A DNA stretch of 64,000 nt from Saccopteryx bilineata (Eukaryota; Chordata; Mammalia; Chiroptera; Emballonuridae), in NCBI RefSeq assembly GCF_036850765.1, contig NC_089495.1, forward strand, positions 192,589,847-192,653,846, given 5' to 3'. The notes under the pieces were generated by a model that was not told where the DNA came from, ran no database searches, and saw nothing but the letters and a program-made list of their open reading frames with translations. This document shows, one piece after another, positions 1 through 64,000 of this stretch. Each line of letters begins with the position of its first letter. The first letter of the stretch is position 1. The position numbers were made by a program, and so were the translations under genes.

Positions 1-40
1 CAGGTCAACGCTTTATCCATTGCACCACCACAGGTCAGGC
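1..40 (-). mobile_element. Short tRNA-derived bat SINE (type A), partial
   Basis: Only the reversed head, 'gcaccaccacaggtcaggc', is in the window; the rest lies before position 1. Confidence 0.8.
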
Positions 41-326
41 AGTTTTTAGATCTTATAACTTTTTTTACTCACTTCCCATCATTAAAGCACAAACTCTCTA
101 GGCTGCTTAATGTTTTTACTCTACAATGAGATCAGAGAACCAAAAATAAAAAAAAGAATCTTACCAAATGTTTTTCTGATAAATCTTCCTCCATTCCCAC
201 AGGCCTCCATGTCAGCAAACTTGAGAAAAAGCAAGAGAAGGAAAATGATTACTGTGACAGGCAACCCAGAGCTTTAAGACACCCCTGAACACAGAAACAA
301 GTAATCATAATCACATTAATACTTAC

Positions 327-62509
<62,183 letters not shown>

Positions 62510-62654
62510 CTGGTGAGGAAGAAAGAAAAGCCTGTTAAGAGTATGCGATATTTATATAAAAGGAAACTTTACTAAAAGATATTCATAAGCCATTAAAAAA
62601 GAATGTTTATGAGATTTTAAAGTACAGAAATACTGATACAAAGTGATAAAAAAT

Positions 62655-63120
62655 GATTATAACAACAATAACAGCTAACACAAAACAGTCACTATGTGCT
62701 AGGCATTGTTCTAAGTACTTTACATATTTTATTAATAATTACTTAGTGCTCATCACAATCCCATGAGGTAGGTACCATCACCTCCAACTTACTTAGAGCA
62801 GGATTTCTCTACCTCAGCACTACCGACACTTGGGGACAGATAATTCATTGCACAGCTGTCCTGTGCATTGTACCATGTTTAGCAGCATCTCTGGCCAGCA
62901 GCATCCCCCTGCTACTTGAAAACCAAATATGTCTCCAGACATTGCTAAGTATGTATTCCTTGCAAAACTGCCCCTGTTGAGAATCACTGTTTAAGTGAGG
63001 AAGCCAAGGTACAGAAAGGTTAGGTAACTTGCCTCTTGTTACCTATCAGGGACTGGGGAACCAGAATTGGAACCCAGGCATGTTGGCTCCATAGTCCGCA
63101 GCCTAGCTACTACCCTATTC
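62655..63120 (-). mobile_element. MIR fossil split by MER20
   Basis: 'gtcactatgtgctaggcatt', 'catcacaatcccatgaggta' before 62790 and 'aggtacagaaaggttaggta', 'aaccagaattggaacccagg' after 62998: one reversed MIR with MER20 inside. Confidence 0.83.
62799..62989 (-). mobile_element. MER20-like hAT fossil inside a MIR
   Basis: Segments 'tctctacctcagcactacc', 'gtcctgtgcattgta', 'gtctccagacattgctaa' and end 'gttgagaatcactg' fit MER20. MIR sequence flanks it on both sides. The 8-bp flanks (acttagag, tttaagtg) have decayed. Confidence 0.78.
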
Positions 63121-63230
63121 TGCAAAATGTATGTTAATGAATGTTATCACATAGTATGGTAATACAGTAACACCTCAACTGTGTAAAAAGATGCACAGAA
63201 AATTAGAAACAAATAAAATATTGAAAGTTA

Positions 63231-63422
63231 GGCCATGGGTGGGTAGCTCAGTTAGCTAGACCATTGTCCCAATATTCCAAGGTTGTAGGTTCAACCCCCA
63301 TCAGGGCACATGCAAAGAAAAAAATAAAATGAATACATAAATAAGTGGAACAACAATTGATGTTTCTCTCTCTCCTTTCCTCTCTCTCTCTAATATCAAT
63401 AATTAAATAAAATAAAATAAAG
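63231..63422 (+). mobile_element. VES-type SINE (type D), intron 1
   Basis: ggccatgggtgggtagctca head, B box 'ggttcaacccccatcagggc', then 'gtttctctctctc' tail and A-rich end: the layout of VES SINEs of vesper bats. Flanks attgaaagtta and actaaaagtta. Confidence 0.87.
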
Positions 63423-63538
63423 CACTAAAAGTTACCTAAGTAGTGAGATGATATTTTTGCTTCTTTTTTTCAAATTTTCTATGATAAGCATATGTACTTT
63501 TAAAACAACAAATGCATATTTAAAAATTGTGGTAAATA

Positions 63539-63569
63539 GGCCTGACCTGTGGTGGTGCAGTGGATAAAG
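63539..63569 (+). mobile_element. Type A SINE head, cut by the hAT element
   Basis: gcctgacctgtggtggtgca then gtggataaag, where hAT copy 3 begins. The remainder should lie after that element, beyond 64000. Confidence 0.88.
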
Positions 63570-64000
63570 CAGGGGTCTCCAAACTACGGCCTGCGGGCCA
63601 CATGTGGCCCCCTGAGGCCATTTATCCAGCCCCCGCTGCACTTCCAGAAGGGCCACCTCTTTCATTGGTGGTCAGTGAGAGGAGCACAGGATGCATCCGC
63701 ACCCTGTGCTCCTGGAGTACTGTATGTGGAGGCACCGCAAAGTGCGGCATCGCTCATGTACAGTACTACTTCCGGTGACGCGGGATGCACGCGTCACGGC
63801 TCCTGAAGCACGTCATATCACTTGTTACGGCTAGCAGTGACAAATATGGAACCGGACATTGACCATCTCATTAGCCAAAAGCCATTAGCCAAAAGCAGGC
63901 CATAGTTCCCATTGAAATACTGGTCAGTTTGTTGATTTAAATTTACTTGTTCTTTATTTTAAATACTGTATTTGTTCCCCCCCCCTTTTTTTTTTTACTT
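63570..64000 (+). mobile_element. hAT element, longer copy, runs off the window (copy 3)
   Basis: Starts caggggtctccaaactacgg right after the SINE fragment 'gtggataaag', so it split that SINE. Contains an extra CpG-rich block (about 63689-63858) absent from copy 2. The right end is beyond 64000; the expected target duplication is ggataaag. Confidence 0.88.

Noticed and set aside
1..326. Next ARFGEF2 exon (33)
   Set aside because: Searched on the minus strand for the expected LLTWRPVG start and a GT-AG pair; not found, so it must lie before position 1.
62510..64000. ARFGEF2 exon 1 and promoter
   Set aside because: No sequence encoding the expected MQESQTKSMF start and no CpG island other than the hAT element; lies beyond the window.

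Overview
The window is a piece of a mammalian, almost certainly bat (Chiroptera), genome. It is made of short GT-AG exons in long introns packed with tRNA-derived SINEs of types found in bats, relatively young hAT and mariner DNA transposons, and the usual old mammalian repeats (MIR, L2, L1M, MaLR, Tigger, MER5A, MER20). The SINE mix (short 'cctgacctgtggtggcgcag', long 'gcctgaccaggcggtggcg' and 'ccctggccggttggctcag' families, few VES-type copies) suggests a rhinolophoid or emballonurid bat rather than a vesper bat; this is inference from memory of the families.

One protein-coding gene fills the window: ARFGEF2 (BIG2, brefeldin A-inhibited guanine nucleotide-exchange protein 2), on the minus strand. 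I could place 31 consecutive coding exons. They run from exon 2 (62479-62509) to exon 32 (327-465), cover about 4.3 kb of coding sequence (roughly residues 41-1486 of a ~1785-residue protein), and join in frame at every junction. Exon 1 lies beyond 64000 and the last ~7 exons lie before position 1. The exons give, in order, the DCB region (exons 2-5), a variable Ser/Pro-rich linker with PKA-anchoring helices (6-8), the HUS region with the NYDCD box (9-13), the catalytic Sec7 domain with its glutamic finger (14-18), and the HDS repeats (19-32). Every intron looks like a normal U2-type intron.

The rest is intron. Besides about 40 SINEs it holds a COX6C processed pseudogene (56821-57177, antisense to ARFGEF2), a 37-bp U2 snRNA fragment with target-site duplications inside a MIR (48769-48805), a mariner-type element with ~97-bp terminal inverted repeats and both ends of a transposase reading frame (34611-35171), a series of differently deleted copies of one hAT family (5793, 22351, 63570), a second TA-flanked miniature element (42153-42964), and multi-level nests whose order can be read from target-site duplications. 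Two spots (20521-21610 and 45041-46392) took three and four SINEs in a row.

I saw no sign of a novel gene system. The most useful leads are the mariner derivative, the SINE insertion 20 bp upstream of the exon 15 acceptor, the U2 fragment, the SINE stacks and the hAT deletion series. Long ORFs of 100-218 codons on both strands are mostly read-through of the GC-rich SINEs and are not genes.
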